Positions 35,961-47,034 of a DNA stretch of 64,000 nucleotides are shown in pieces. The notes beneath the pieces are model-generated. The model made no database searches. It was not told the DNA's origin and saw only the letters and a program-made list of their open reading frames with translations. Numbering within the stretch: the first letter of the stretch is position 1; every line of letters starts with the position of its first letter. The position numbers and the translations under genes are program-made. The DNA comes from Topomyia yanbarensis (taxonomy: Eukaryota > Arthropoda > Insecta > Diptera > Culicidae), in NCBI RefSeq assembly GCF_030247195.1, contig NC_080670.1, positions 45,212,194 to 45,276,193 of the forward strand, in the 5' to 3' direction.

Positions 35961-37320
35961 CGTACTTGGGCGGAACATAAGAGTGTCGAATTGTTGATAT
36001 GAGCAAACCAGGTCCAGGTAAGCCAGGTTTAGTCAATCGTAGCCTCCAGCATTCAGAAGCGCTGTAAATTTGGCAGGGTTTCGGATGACATGGTTTGTCC
36101 TGCTCACACGTCGTTGGCATTTTAGGTTATTCTACCGATTGATTTTGCATTTTGTCTTATCGAAGAAACAAGTAATTGATGTGCCTTCTTTAGAAGCGAC
36201 CGGAGCGGCGATAGAAGAACAAGAAACCAAATTAAAAGAAAAAAAACGTTACACAAGAGAAAGTCTGGAAAAGAAGAGGCTAGAGCATTAAGGCAGATAA
36301 TAAACTACCAACCGGTGGAAGCCATGCCGAGTAGTGAAAGGGTAAACGGAGTGGAGGACAATATGATATAGGTAATGTAATTCGAAGCTGAGGAATTCAA
36401 CTGTGTTTTGAGGTCTAACAAATGCGATTTACGCACAAGGTATGAAGTAAAACATGGCAGCTGATACGGGAGTTATGCTTGATTTTAACACGTGTTATAG
36501 TTACACTTATTGTGTCGAGAATATTGCATGTGGTAGAGCTACACTAGGGTGATCAAAGTTAAAAGCAAGGAATATTTTGGTGGAGAATATTCGAGCGCTT
36601 TAAAGTCATTTTGCGAGCTTTGGTTGTAAACCATTTTCACAGAAAAATAATGGCGTTGCATTATTGTAGCTTCTATTTTCACAAACCATTCCGTATCGGA
36701 GTATGTATGAACTGTCGAGTCGTTAGTTCGAGCTTACACTGTCGAAATGTTGTTTCGATAAGATAATCTAAAAATAATACGAACCGGTTTTATAATTCCA
36801 CTGCTTCAAACCAGATTATTTTTTCCTCCTCTCCGACTGAGTGAATGTTTGTTAAGAGTGATTGTGTTATCTGCAAAACTTAATGAATTGGTTGAGTCTC
36901 ACAGAAAAAATATCACCAATTAAAAAACACTAGCAAACGAAGTACTTATACAAAAAGACAAATTGAGTGCTGCGTCTAAACTACGAAACGACGAAAAATG
37001 GATTAAAATAAACAAAACTAAAGGTAATGTCAAAGTACTGAAGAAAAATCTGAGTATTAAATAAAATTAAATGAAGTGAAAAGAAAGTGTAATTGTGTAA
37101 TTTAATCCTCTTTCAACACCATTGTGATATTAGTTTTAATCTACACGATTATTTTAATAAACGAATTGTAAGCATAGAAGGAGAGGATTAGAATGAGTGA
37201 TTTTTTTTTAAAGAAAATGCGAGAGTTTGAATGATTTAACAAAGGCAAGCTTCTGCCTAATAGCGATGGTTTCTCGGATCGCTCCGATGTTCGCTGAATA
37301 AAACAACATATGTCTAAAAC
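35961..37320 (+). other. Probable PPP1R37 3' UTR with polyadenylation signals
   Basis: AT-rich non-coding sequence with AATAAA-type hexamers near 37060, 37155 and 37297. A strong donor consensus CCAG|GTAAGC lies at 36017/36018 and a TTCTTTAG acceptor at 36193, so transcripts may be spliced here. A 73-codon ORF (36070-36291) is Lys/Glu-rich at its end, but there is no family evidence for it. Confidence 0.5.
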
Positions 37321-38235
37321 GCTATCTATACTCTATTTTTGAATACTTTTTGTATTCAAACGTCATAACTATAAAGCATTTTGTATCTCCATCATCGGTA
37401 TCGTTTTACGAGAGTATCAATCATCCCTATTGTGCCAGCGATAGCGTTCACAAAAAAGGGAAACGTGTGACAGAGACAACACAGATTGTAGGAAATCGAG
37501 GTCCCTTGGGTAGCACCCTACCGGTATTAAGAACATTTCAAAATTCGAACTAGAGTTACATGGGTTAGTAACATACGAAAGGCAGCAATAATGAAGACTA
37601 TGCTAATCTTATTTCACAGCGCTTCTGGGCAGGATTGTGAAACGATCGATGATCTTGTCGATGAATTGTGTTTGCCAATATCCGCATTACGAGTGAATGA
37701 TACAACAAATGAAAAATAGTTATAGAATAGGAACCGAGAAAATTAAGGTTTAAATCATAGCGGTAAACTGAATATAAAAATGGCAAAATTGTACTCCGAA
37801 TAAGGCAGGATATGAAAGAAGCACTTTTATCGAATTGGGTGTTAAATTTTTTTTTTCATTTTATTTCCCTGTCGTTCTATTACGTTCCAATCGAAACTGG
37901 ATACTATGTCTGTTTGTTACCCAATTTACAATAATTGAAAACTATTGCTAACCGCACTTATGGATTCATTGTAGCTACTGAGTTCTACCATCTCGAATAC
38001 GTGTCGCACGGGGTCCGCCATCAGTAAACCATTTATCGCAGAATTGTTTCAGCAATAATAATTTCAAAGTCAGTGTTCTTTTTCTCATGGTGGTTTCGAA
38101 AAGTACCAGGTATGCATCATTATTCTTAATGTAAATATGTCCAGGGACTGTCTGAAAATACCGCGCGCAGATTTCTTCAACTCGATTGCGGCAACTACGC
38201 ACTCTTCGTTAGGCCGAATGTGAGTGTTGATTAGC
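37321..38235. other. No recognised feature
   Basis: Small ORFs only. The stretch 37975-38202 (minus) adjoins the gypsy relic and could be an unrecognised continuation of it, but I see no integrase motif. Confidence 0.35.
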
Positions 38236-38239
38236 TGAC

Positions 38240-39160
38240 ACCATACATCTACATTTGGTTTGTAGTGTGTGAGTACGAGTGGTTACTAAAGAATTTTACC
38301 AAAACAGTAACACTAGCATGTTTCGGACTAGGCCACTGTGCGCAAACCTTGAGTAGCTTGACCACCGGAAACCGAAGTTGACGCATTTCTGGAATGTATT
38401 CTGTACAGTAGTTGTCGGTGCCCAGATATGAACACAGCGCTGGAAGGTCACGAGGTGGTGGGATAGTTGCCACAGCTGAAGCTTTGTCTGGATCTGGTTT
38501 GATCACAGTTCCATCCAGTCTGTCCAAGACTGGATACATAAAAGCAGCATTTTTCAATCCTCATCATGATCATGATCTCCTTGTGTACGTCCACCAGGTA
38601 GGCACAGGTACCATTGTGACCACCGACTGTTGGAATGCCATCAGCACTGATTTAATACCCGGAGTGAATATGTGATGAGCAAATGTTGGTTCCGTGGATC
38701 AATCTCTACGTTCACTTGCAATCTTCGCAAATATGTCCTCAGTTAGAGGAACCGCGTACTGGTTGGATTTCAAAATATTATCCACAGTCCCGTGGAGAAA
38801 CCGGAACAAATACGTACAGCTCCGTCCGACCTCTGTACTATCCATTTCGTGTGCTACGGTGTAAAATGTAGACTTCCGAACGCATAGTGTGGAACTCAGA
38901 CTTTGGGTCCCCTTTGAGTGTTAGCAGAACTTTCGTGTGCAAAGTCCAATGTCACTAGTGAAGATCGTCGGAAACTATACGCGAAGTGCTTGAGCACTGT
39001 GCGTTGATGAATCGGTCAACTCCCGTAGGCTGTCCGGTACGCCTCCAAAACTGATCGAAAATTATTGTATTGTCCGAAGCTGAATCCGTCTGTAGCTGAA
39101 TCGGGACTTGGTCGTTTTGGATCTCCAGAAGAGGTGGACCTCTGGCAGACATTGTTGATC
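38240..39160 (-). pseudogene. Ty3/gypsy retrotransposon pol relic
   Basis: Antisense, in pol order: a protease-like segment (39152-38955) with LQTDSASDNTIIF, where active proteases have L-D-T-G-S-D; a decayed RT stretch including VLMAFQQSVVTMVPVPTWW near 38650-38570; and a connection/RNase H entry (38557-38249) with KPDPDKASAVATIPPPRDLP, LCSYLGTDNYCTEYIPEMRQ and VVKLLK. Frames are broken and the protease motif is mutated. No integrase or LTR was identified. It lies downstream of the PPP1R37 stop. Confidence 0.75.
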
Positions 39161-42100
39161 AACACATTCTCGAGAAATCTACACGGTTTCGTTTAGTTTG
39201 GCGATCAGTCGCATGCGGATGTGTTTTCATGCTGCTCAATCTTTCATCTTTGTATATTTTGCTCTTCATGCACATTGTGTATGACAATAACCAGCCTGTG
39301 TAGTTGCCCATGTGTTATTGTTAAAGTATATTATTAACCACCATTGGGATATGTTCAAAAACTGTGATAGACTGTGGAATATGGTTCTTGTTTGCGTCTA
39401 ACATTTCTCACAGTTTATCTAGATGTTTAAGTTCATATTTACTTGACTGACTTCATGACAGGGCGGCACAAATGCATGCACCAATAATTTCGGATTTCTG
39501 TAATCAATCAACGAAAGCAAACTAAACAAATTAATTTACGAAACTGCATTCCTCAATCTACTCCGTTGCGCACGATGCTGCTCAACGATCTGTTACTGAT
39601 GGAAAGGACGGGTTTTTAATCGATCGTTATAAACTTCGGTTGCATTCTGCTCCGATGGTTGCCCACTCAGCGGTCCCTGGCGTTTAGATGAGCAAATCTC
39701 TTTTGTTTGTGTCGAAAGAACACCTGATCGACTTACCACACTCAATTAAACTAGAAGATCTATGCTAAACCTGCAACATGCAAGTACTGAAAAAATGGCT
39801 CCCAATAGTCTGAACGGATGTTCAGAGCATCTTAGACTGTAATAAGACTGAAAGTTTTGTCAGAGACGGTCGTATGTTCCAGATATGAGATGATTAAATT
39901 TATTTTTCATTTCTCCACATGACGCTTCTCGTCTCACACCTTTTCAAGAAGCTCGCTGAACGGTCGTTTTTCTTTCATACAAATGAAAAACAGGAAACCA
40001 TAGTGTTATTTAATTCCGCTCCAAGCTGTTAAATGTAATCTGTACATACGGTTTGTTCCTCTCCTGTACTTTAATATGGAAATCTACGCAAACAACTCAA
40101 TGGTAAAAGTGCTTCAATCATATTATCAGGTGCATTCAAAACTCACATGTTCTACAGAAAAGTTTGTGTTGAACTGAAAATAAAACGAATAGATTGCCCG
40201 TAGGCACATATTTCCAGATTACATAGGGAGAATACAGCCTATGCCTGTGGGTCTGATGCGTGGTTTCAGGGGCAGTAAACACAGTGAAAACTAGTTCTAC
40301 AAAAGTACATATAAAATATTCTTGTTACTTACATTTCGGCTGTTTATTTATATGAAAAAAGATAACACGTTTCGTTTGTCCATAGTAGATAAGAGTACAT
40401 TTTTGTTGTGTACTTCGAATTAATTTCGGAATAACCGTGAAATGAAATGCAAAAAAAAACAATTTTCCTTAATATGTTTGAGAGCAACTTCGATTTCTCA
40501 GTGTTTTTTTTTCGACCGCCAGATACTAAAAACAACATTAGCAGCAGATATTGTTTCATTTTTTTACAAGTATCTTCATTAAATATTTCTGTGATACAAG
40601 ATAGTACACTTGTGATAAATACGATTATTTTTTAAACTTAACACTGAAACAACTTAATTAAACAAGCAGCAAGGAATCATACAAATCAGATTTGACGCAG
40701 AAAAACAGAGCGATGTTAGGTGAAAGTGCAAATTCCTACGTTTTTTTCTATTTTCCGTATCGAGAACTAACTGGTGACATATCTGTTTAAATTTTGAATA
40801 AATTTTAAGCAAGCCTAACGAATAAGTCGCGGGAAAGGAAGAAATCGAATCTGATAGGCAGTGAGGTCGAATAGTGGAACGTTAGCGTCATCGTCGTTTT
40901 TAGGCAGTACGTGAATAAACTGCCGTATCATGTCTGTACACTAGTTAGTGCAGTGGGAGAAAAGTTCATACATTAAAAAAGGCCATTTGCAGTAAAGATA
41001 TAAATTGAAATATTTTCGCTTCATGTCGATAAAAATTGTTGGTTTAAAATGTGCATAACGCACTCGATCCCTTCATTGAAAATTATGTCGTTAACCTTAT
41101 GACATTTTCGTTTTTGAAGTGACACTAATTTTAAAGTTCCCGTTCGAATTTGTATGGTAATTATTGAAACACTCACTCACTGCACTGGTAGAATAGCACC
41201 GCTGCGAAATTTAAAACTAGAATTTTTTCGTTAATCGTGCATCTTTTTTGGCAATATTCTCTACGATAAAAAATAGTAAATCTTACTTGCTTCTTCAAAA
41301 TTTTTGAAAAGCTTTGAGTTTAATTTCATAGGGTTAGTTATGACTATAGACATTTTATTGAAAGGTGTCCATAGTTATAACAATTGTCTTGCGAACCAAT
41401 AAATTGTCAAGATACGGATACGACAAATACTTCCGAAATTCAATATAATTTGAACGATCCACTAATTTCTTTAACACTTGCTGAAAAAAATTCAACTTTC
41501 AAGAACCATATTTCGCCATACGTACCATGAGTGCTTTTGTTCGAATCGGATTGGTTGAGCGCTCAGATCGTGTATAAAAAAATCAGAAGAAATTCTTTTA
41601 TTTCCCAAAAAGCAAGTTTACATTGACACACTCTTATGCAAGTCATCAGAGAAACGAATTATCGGTTGCCGATCCCTTCAGCGATAGCACATGGTAAACT
41701 TCGATATGACTCTGGTTCTTTTATAAACCGTTAACTAAAGACTCACTGAAAGGGAGCGAAACAAGGAGTAGTAGTTCTACAGAATCTTAAACCAGTGTAC
41801 CTACAAACTACCCATCGAACAACCTCGCTGAATATCTTCTTGAACTCAAGCACCGTCTGCTAGATATGGTTCGTCGTACAATGGGTTGTTTGCCTATATT
41901 CTTTATTTTTAGGGCAAAGAAGTACATTAGTTCAAATAAACACCAAAACAAAAGCATTAGGAAACAGAAATACATTATATTTAATTCAAAACAGCCACAT
42001 GCCAGCAGCCCAAACATCTGCTTTAGAAGGATGAATAACTCCTGGTCAACGATCTACCCTAATGTTATTCTGTTAATTTAATCAAGAGTATGTTGAAACT

Positions 42101-43200
42101 CATAAAAATAACGATACACAAACACACCCTTAAAATAACAAGCAAAACAATGTTACATAACATAGGAATATACGAATGCGAAAGTGTCCCACTTCGGTAA
42201 TTTATGTTCAAATTTTCTCTACCATTGTTATAATTTAAACTACACCTTCCCCCCGATAGATAGTTTCTTTTTCTGTAAATAAAGCAGTAGTGATTACCTA
42301 ACGTACACGTTGGCCGAGTGTGTTCCACATTTCATCCGATCGCTCCATGAATCTAATGCAAAATGTTGATAATCGCTGTTGTATCCGAAAACGTGCATTG
42401 CACAGAGAACAGGGGAGGCATTGTGCATCTCGAAACGAAAAGTTTATTGTATGCACAAGCTTGTATGAAAAAGTCGATTCGAAATGGTTCCAAAATGTCG
42501 CCCCAGATTTGTAGATGTTCGAATAAATAAGTATAAAATGGTTTTGTAAAAACTGCATAAATACAGCTGCAAAACCACGGGTCCTTATCTCACAGTCACG
42601 TCACTTAGTGACCACCTACCGGCTCACCGTGGCACCTGTTGGTATGTGCAGTGCCTTATGGCCACACCTATGACCGCGTTTCCCATGAGCGTTATGGCGC
42701 ACAGTATCGCCTAACTGGACAAAATCTCAATTTTATTTTGGATTTTTCATAATTGAACATTTTTAAACAAATTGATTAGTTTTCTTAAAATGTTAAAACT
42801 TGAGGCAAACAATTCGATTTTTTGTAGTTTTAGTCAATAAAATTGTCTTTCTTATTTTCACTTGTAATGATAAACTGATGCATACAGTGCCATCTAACGA
42901 AATCGACTCACGGATGGGCCGTTGGTGGTCATAATTTTTCTTGTCATTCTAGTACACACCCATCTAAAACAGTCTACGTTAAACTCTGTCGAGATTAAAG
43001 ATTAGAGGAACTGTTTCTAAATCATGAATGACTCATTAAATTTTCTACTTTTTCAACAGTCAAGTGTTAAATAGTCAGTACATGATGTCATACCCCTAAA
43101 CATATTTCCTGAGATCAACAGCTTTTACGTTTAAATCGTTGTTTTCTGGAGTGAAAAAATTATATCCATTAGCGTGCTCTCGAGAAAAAAAATGTGTTGC
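39161..43200. other. Intergenic or intronic sequence without recognised gene
   Basis: AT-rich sequence. If exon 43510-43625 belongs to PPP1R37 this is intron. A hairpin GTTATGACTATAGACA/TGTCCATAGTTATAAC lies near 41336-41382. ACCACCTACCGGCTCACCGTG near 42610 has a rough inverted partner near 42910. No exon or coding motif was identified. Confidence 0.4.
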
Positions 43201-43204
43201 TTAA

Positions 43205-43319
43205 CCCTCCGGAAGTCACGCAAATGACTCACTGAACGAGCAGTCGCAGGTGCTCTAAGACGATTTTGCTAGATTTTCAAAGCAGCGTACACTCAGTGCA
43301 CTAGCGTGACTGCCGAATG
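43205..43319. mobile_element. Short TTAA-type MITE, copy 3
   Basis: TTAA at 43201-43204 and 43320-43323 flanks a 115-base element starting CCCTCCGGAAGTCACGC, with AAAGCAGCGTACACTCAGTG inside. It matches copies at 4189-4304 and 5230-5340. Clean TTAA duplications support piggyBac-type mobilisation. Confidence 0.8.
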
Positions 43320-43509
43320 TTAAATATATGATAATTGCCGCATTAGATAATAACAGTATCTTTCGGAATCATTTGAAATCTTCTAAAAATCATATAGTAT
43401 CAGTACCATTCAACTGAATGTTTCATTTTGTGAGAAGCGCAATTTGTCCATCTTACCCACAGTGGCCATCTTAGACACAGTTCGCCTAAATGATGTTTCC
43501 TACCCACAG

Positions 43510-43625
43510 GAAAGCCAAAACCGACAGAACATATGAGGGGTGCTTCCTGGCTACTGCAACTTCGCTTGAAACACGAACAATTGCAGGCTCGAGAAAAACT
43601 TCTGGCTGCTCGGTCGCATCAATAA
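43510..43625 (+). CDS. Candidate terminal coding exon, possibly PPP1R37 exon 6
   Basis: The acceptor TTTCCTACCCACAG (43509) precedes an open frame (phase 1 entry) reading KPKPTEHMRGASWLLQLRLK, HEQLQAREKLLAARSHQ and a TAA. AATAAA lies 57 bases on, at 43682. The composition (Leu/Gln/Arg helix) looks like a genuine C-terminus. Joining the strong donor at 36017 in phase 1 gives KPGPG directly before KPKPTEH. Against this, frames between 35958 and 35999 contain stops, so the join needs a frame change, or the exon is non-coding 3' UTR, or it belongs to an unseen gene. It converges on TIMMDC1. Confidence 0.45.
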
Positions 43626-43767
43626 TATTCATGTTCCAAATTTACTGCCGATAATTCCTTATTTTGAAATAACGCTACAGAAATAAAAAATACAAGCTTG
43701 CAAAAACAAAATTTTCGGCATGAAATACAAACCTAGTGGATATCACTGCATTTTCAACGAATAGAAT

Positions 43768-44215
43768 CTATTTTTTTACCGTTTCTTCTGTTTTTGCTAT
43801 CTGAGCTTTGATGCTATCCTTATCACTGGGAATGCTAACAGGTACCGCAGCGGACGTTTCTATCTGATTCAACGTTATATTTGACTCTCCGAATTTAGCA
43901 TGGTGGTTTTCCAGTAAAATATCCCGCTCCGCCGAGGTTTGTTTTTTAATGCTTTCATTGATCATATGGTCACGATTAGCTCTCCATTTATACTGCCAAA
44001 AGCGGACCTCCTCCATCGTTGTACCGCTGGCTTTGAGAATCGCTAGTGAAAGAGCTCCAGCGATTCCACCAAATGCAAAACCTATGACACCTCCACTAGT
44101 CATTCCTTTCAGGCCCATTTTAAATTTGTACAGAGCGCCTGTCGTTGCACCCGCTACCAGATACTCATAGATCGAGGATTTGCCACGGTACACCGAAATG
44201 ATGGTTTGGATACCT
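43768..44215 (-). CDS. TIMMDC1: TIMMDC1 exon 4 (complex I assembly factor)
   Basis: The last exon on the minus strand starts after acceptor TTTTTAG (44216). It encodes GIQTIISVYRGKSSIYEYLV, then GALYKFKMGLKGMTSGGVIG with a Gly-rich membrane segment (FAFGGIAGALSLAI), and a hydrophilic C-terminal tail ending ETVKK. The motif VYRGKSS..E..VAG..TG...KF.MGLKGM is characteristic of TIMMDC1. The 3' end lies 142 bases from the stop of the convergent exon at 43625. Confidence 0.9.
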
Positions 44216-44273
44216 CTAAAAATTGGGCACATTACTGGTTAGTCATGAGTGAGGAAAATATGTACCGACGTAC

Positions 44274-44362
44274 ATGTAACTAGTTGTAAACAGGGCAAGT
44301 CGCCAACCCCATTTGAAAGCGCCTTTCGCAAAGTTCACTGTAACCTGGTCTTGGAGTTTTCT
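44274..44362 (-). CDS. TIMMDC1: TIMMDC1 exon 3
   Basis: An 89-base exon between acceptor ATTCCCAG (44363) and donor CAT|GTACGT (44274/44273). It encodes RKLQDQVTVNFAKGAFKWGWRLALFTTSY with an aromatic membrane-type stretch. It enters in phase 0 and leaves in phase 2, matching exons 2 and 4. It is too short to stand out as an ORF and was found by splice logic. Confidence 0.85.
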
Positions 44363-44420
44363 CTGGGAATAGTTTTTATCTTATTAATGACATCAATTCC
44401 GTTAGAGTAGAATATATCAA

Positions 44421-44509
44421 GACTTTTTTTCAATAGGTCCAATCTGCAAAAGAGAGCCTCTCTTTGTTTACTTTCACTTCCGCGTTTGCAGATTAGACCT
44501 AATGAAAGT
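44421..44509. mobile_element. Hairpin MITE inside TIMMDC1 intron 2
   Basis: TAGGTCCAATCTGCAAA (44434-44450) and TTTGCAGATTAGACCTA (44485-44501) are inverted copies, extended outward by GACTTT...AAAGTC. The element fills over half of the 158-base intron (44363-44520). Confidence 0.65.
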
Positions 44510-44520
44510 CTTCATATTAC

Positions 44521-44686
44521 CTTTGCCTCGAAGCTAGACTTGAAGGCGGTAGCCTGGTTCCTTTCCATAAAGTTCATATATGCCACACGTGATTGAATGA
44601 ATCCACCATAACATGCCCCTACCATGAAACCTAGGAATCCAGCTTGGTATATCGAATTCGCCTCGCTGGATACTCGTCCGAATTCG
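44521..44686 (-). CDS. TIMMDC1: TIMMDC1 exon 2
   Basis: The acceptor AATTCCAG (44687) joins in phase 2 to exon 1, giving TLD/EFGRVSSEANSIYQAG. The exon encodes the first membrane segment (FLGFMVGACYGGFIQSRVAY), then MERNQATAFKSSFEAK. The donor is AAG|GTAATA (44521/44520), phase 0. The Gly-rich segment is like the Tim17/22/23-type helices of the family. Confidence 0.88.
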
Positions 44687-44744
44687 CTGGAATTTAAACA
44701 AGACATCTAACACACGGCACTACTTGGTACAAAATATATCTTAC

Positions 44745-44926
44745 TCAAGTGTAACCATTTGATAAAGCCTTTGCTTGCCGGTTAGCTGATCTCCGGGGGC
44801 ATTTTCGTACATTTTGTGCAGCGGCTCATGTTCCACATGATCAGGGTTATCCAGTTTGAATGGAAATATTCCAGCCGTCACGATGACCCCTCCGGGATAG
44901 ACGAATTTAACTATTCTTTTCAACAT
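44745..44926 (-). CDS. TIMMDC1: TIMMDC1 exon 1
   Basis: TIMMDC1 is an inner-mitochondrial-membrane protein needed to assemble the membrane arm of respiratory complex I. The four exons sum to 885 bases, 294 residues, close to the usual length (about 285). Exon 1 starts at ATG 44926-44924 (MLKRIVKFVYPGGVIVTAG), a short basic/hydrophobic N-terminus, and ends GDQLTGKQRLYQMVTL at donor GA|GTAAGA (44745/44744), phase 2. No earlier in-frame ATG is evident. Expression is probably constitutive; no regulatory element is recognised upstream. Confidence 0.88.
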
Positions 44927-45107
44927 TTCAACAATTTAAAATATATCACTGTTTTCTATTATTGTTTCATAATCGTTCTCTTCGTCCTAGCTTACGACAA
45001 TTTGCACAGTATCGGTATATAAACAAAGACAGGGTGACCAGATTCTGTTGAAAGATTCGAAAAGGTGTCTGCGTGCAGATGGCGCCGACGATTAGTCATA
45101 CGAATTA

Positions 45108-45228
45108 TGTGGTTTTCGTTTGAAGCGAAACTGAGTCAGTTCCTAACCCCAACTGCTGTCAAAATGTATGAACTGACAGCAGTTGGGGTTAGAACCTAAC
45201 TCAGTTTCAGGTTCAAGCGAAATCGCCA
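45108..45228. mobile_element. 121-bp palindromic MITE, TTA target duplication, copy 1
   Basis: TTA at 45105-45107 and 45229-45231 flanks an element that is nearly one hairpin: CTAACCCCAACTGCTGTCA and TGACAGCAGTTGGGGTTAG face each other. A second 121-base copy in opposite orientation lies at 61992-62112, also between TTA triplets. A 3-bp TWA target suggests PIF/Harbinger-type mobilisation. Confidence 0.8.
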
Positions 45229-45263
45229 TTAAAGAGACTAGAATTCAATAGAAATTCTTCAAA

Positions 45264-45427
45264 AGGGCTAATGAGACTTTTGTAAACAAACTTATTTCGC
45301 TCATTATTCCGCTACCGAGTTAAATTTCATGAAAAATACACATGAATCAACATCTTCTGTGTTGAAATGATAACAAATTAGGAGAAATCATCAAAACAAA
45401 AGTTTGTTTACAAATCTTATTAGCCCT
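45264..45427. mobile_element. MITE with AGGGCTAAT ends
   Basis: AGGGCTAATGAGACTTTTGT at the left and the complement ACAAATCTTATTAGCCCT at the right form a terminal inverted repeat of about 30 bases, extended by AAACAAACTT. The element is about 164 bases. Flanks share TTCAAA, but not as an exact target duplication. Confidence 0.65.
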
Positions 45428-45450
45428 ATTCAAATGTTGATATAGAATTA

Positions 45451-45670
45451 GGCAATCCATTAGACGTTTGTTTGACAATTAAGCGGTGGGTTCTGTCAAC
45501 AAGTCTACTCCTACGAACAGAAAAACTCGTCCGACAAACAACTTTGTTAGTCCGATTCGTTTGATGTTGGATCGAATCAACAATATTGTCGGACGGTGCA
45601 CCCCTCGGTGTAACGTCAGAATAAGTAAACAAGAAATAATCAGCTGATCAGAAACGTCTCATGGATTGCC
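45451..45670. mobile_element. MITE with GGCAATCCAT ends, TA target
   Basis: TA (45449-45450 and 45671-45672) flanks a 220-base element whose ends GGCAATCCATTAGACGTTT and AAACGTCTCATGGATTGCC match in 18 of 19 positions. A TA duplication fits Tc1/mariner-type mobilisation. No coding capacity is evident. Confidence 0.75.
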
Positions 45671-47034
45671 TAATAACAAAGTGACTCCATCTTAATTCAG
45701 TGAAAACAATTCAACTAGCAACCAGGCTACAGGTAACAGGCAACACTGCAAATGTGCAAGCCTCACCAAACTTGTTTCCTCTACCCAATATAAAATCCGA
45801 TGCGACTTCTGGTCTGCTGAGTTCGTCGACCAGCTAAAACATAGTTATATCCGCAGGAATCGTATTTTGCAGCAGCAAAACCATATTAGCCCAAAATTTA
45901 CTATTTGCATCATTTGGTATTAGTTACCCTCATGCTGAATTTCGTGCTCCCATCAAACCAAGCCCTTTTCTCTTAAGCGTTTCTATACACGATGGTATTG
46001 TAACGAATTTGGTTTGAGGATATAATTTTTATCTTTAAAATCTTTAGTAATTTTAATGAATAGCATAACAATACTTCCTTACAAAACAATGCCACATAAT
46101 GCTAAACATTTACGACTGACAACTCTCTTGTTCGTTTGGAATGACATTGACAGTAAAATTGGAATTCCAAACGCAACATGGCGTCTCTTTGTTCCCGTAT
46201 AAATAAATACCATTCCAGAAATCTTCGGAACCATTTCCTTACTATTCATATAATACTCACCATATTGGGAATATTACTGATACATTCCACCATTATAATT
46301 CAACTATTATACTACCATACCCATTTTAGTTACTATTTCCAATACCGTCCGTGTATCCTATATTAGAGATTTGTATACTACATTGTACTTTTGCGCTAGA
46401 GGTTAATATTGCTCTGGTGGCCTTTGTTATTCGCATATTTATTCACGCTGCTCCAAAAACCTGTAGCTTAACATGATCAAAAATGCTCGTCTTGCAATAT
46501 TACGGCGATAGCTCAGTTGGATAAACCGACAGTCCAGTTAATCTCTACCGCCAAGCTTCCCTCATCAGAAGTTGCGTGTAACAAAATGAAATTTAATCAA
46601 TCGATAGAATGTGAAAGGCAAGACGTTTTTTTTTCTGCGCCAAATATTTTATACATCGCTAGATCTAAAATATGCATGCCACCATAATCTGTATAGTTCT
46701 TGAATGGTATGTTGTCAAAATGTATATGGAAAATCGAATATTTTGGTATGGTGACTGTTCTTAACAACCCGTTGTTTGTATGGTCGAGCATGGAAAAACG
46801 ACACTGGTTATGTTCGATATTATTCCAGGCAATGGTTAATCTATTGTTGAACGAACCATATTGAAAATGGTTTTTCGACGTTTGATACAATGGTTGGCAC
46901 ATGGTACAGATTTATGCGGGTTATTCTAGTCTCTTGATTACGACTTTTTGAAACATCTAACAAATCAAGAGTACTTATTCAAAGGGTCCTAAGTAACATT
47001 CAACTCGAAGTGAGAAACACAGAAAAACAAGATT

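Noticed and set aside
36194..36370. Alternative coding tail of PPP1R37 starting at the TTCTTTAG acceptor
   Set aside because: Two frames are open (Lys/Glu-rich), but joining exon 5 needs a weak donor (CA|GTAGCG at 35956). The exon at 43510 fits the strong donor better. Kept only as a splicing possibility.
46504..46560. tRNA gene suggested by GGCGATAGCTCAGTTGG
   Set aside because: It has an A-box-like start but no B box or acceptor-stem partner, and a diverged inverted copy exists at 48230-48290, so it is part of the repeat arm.
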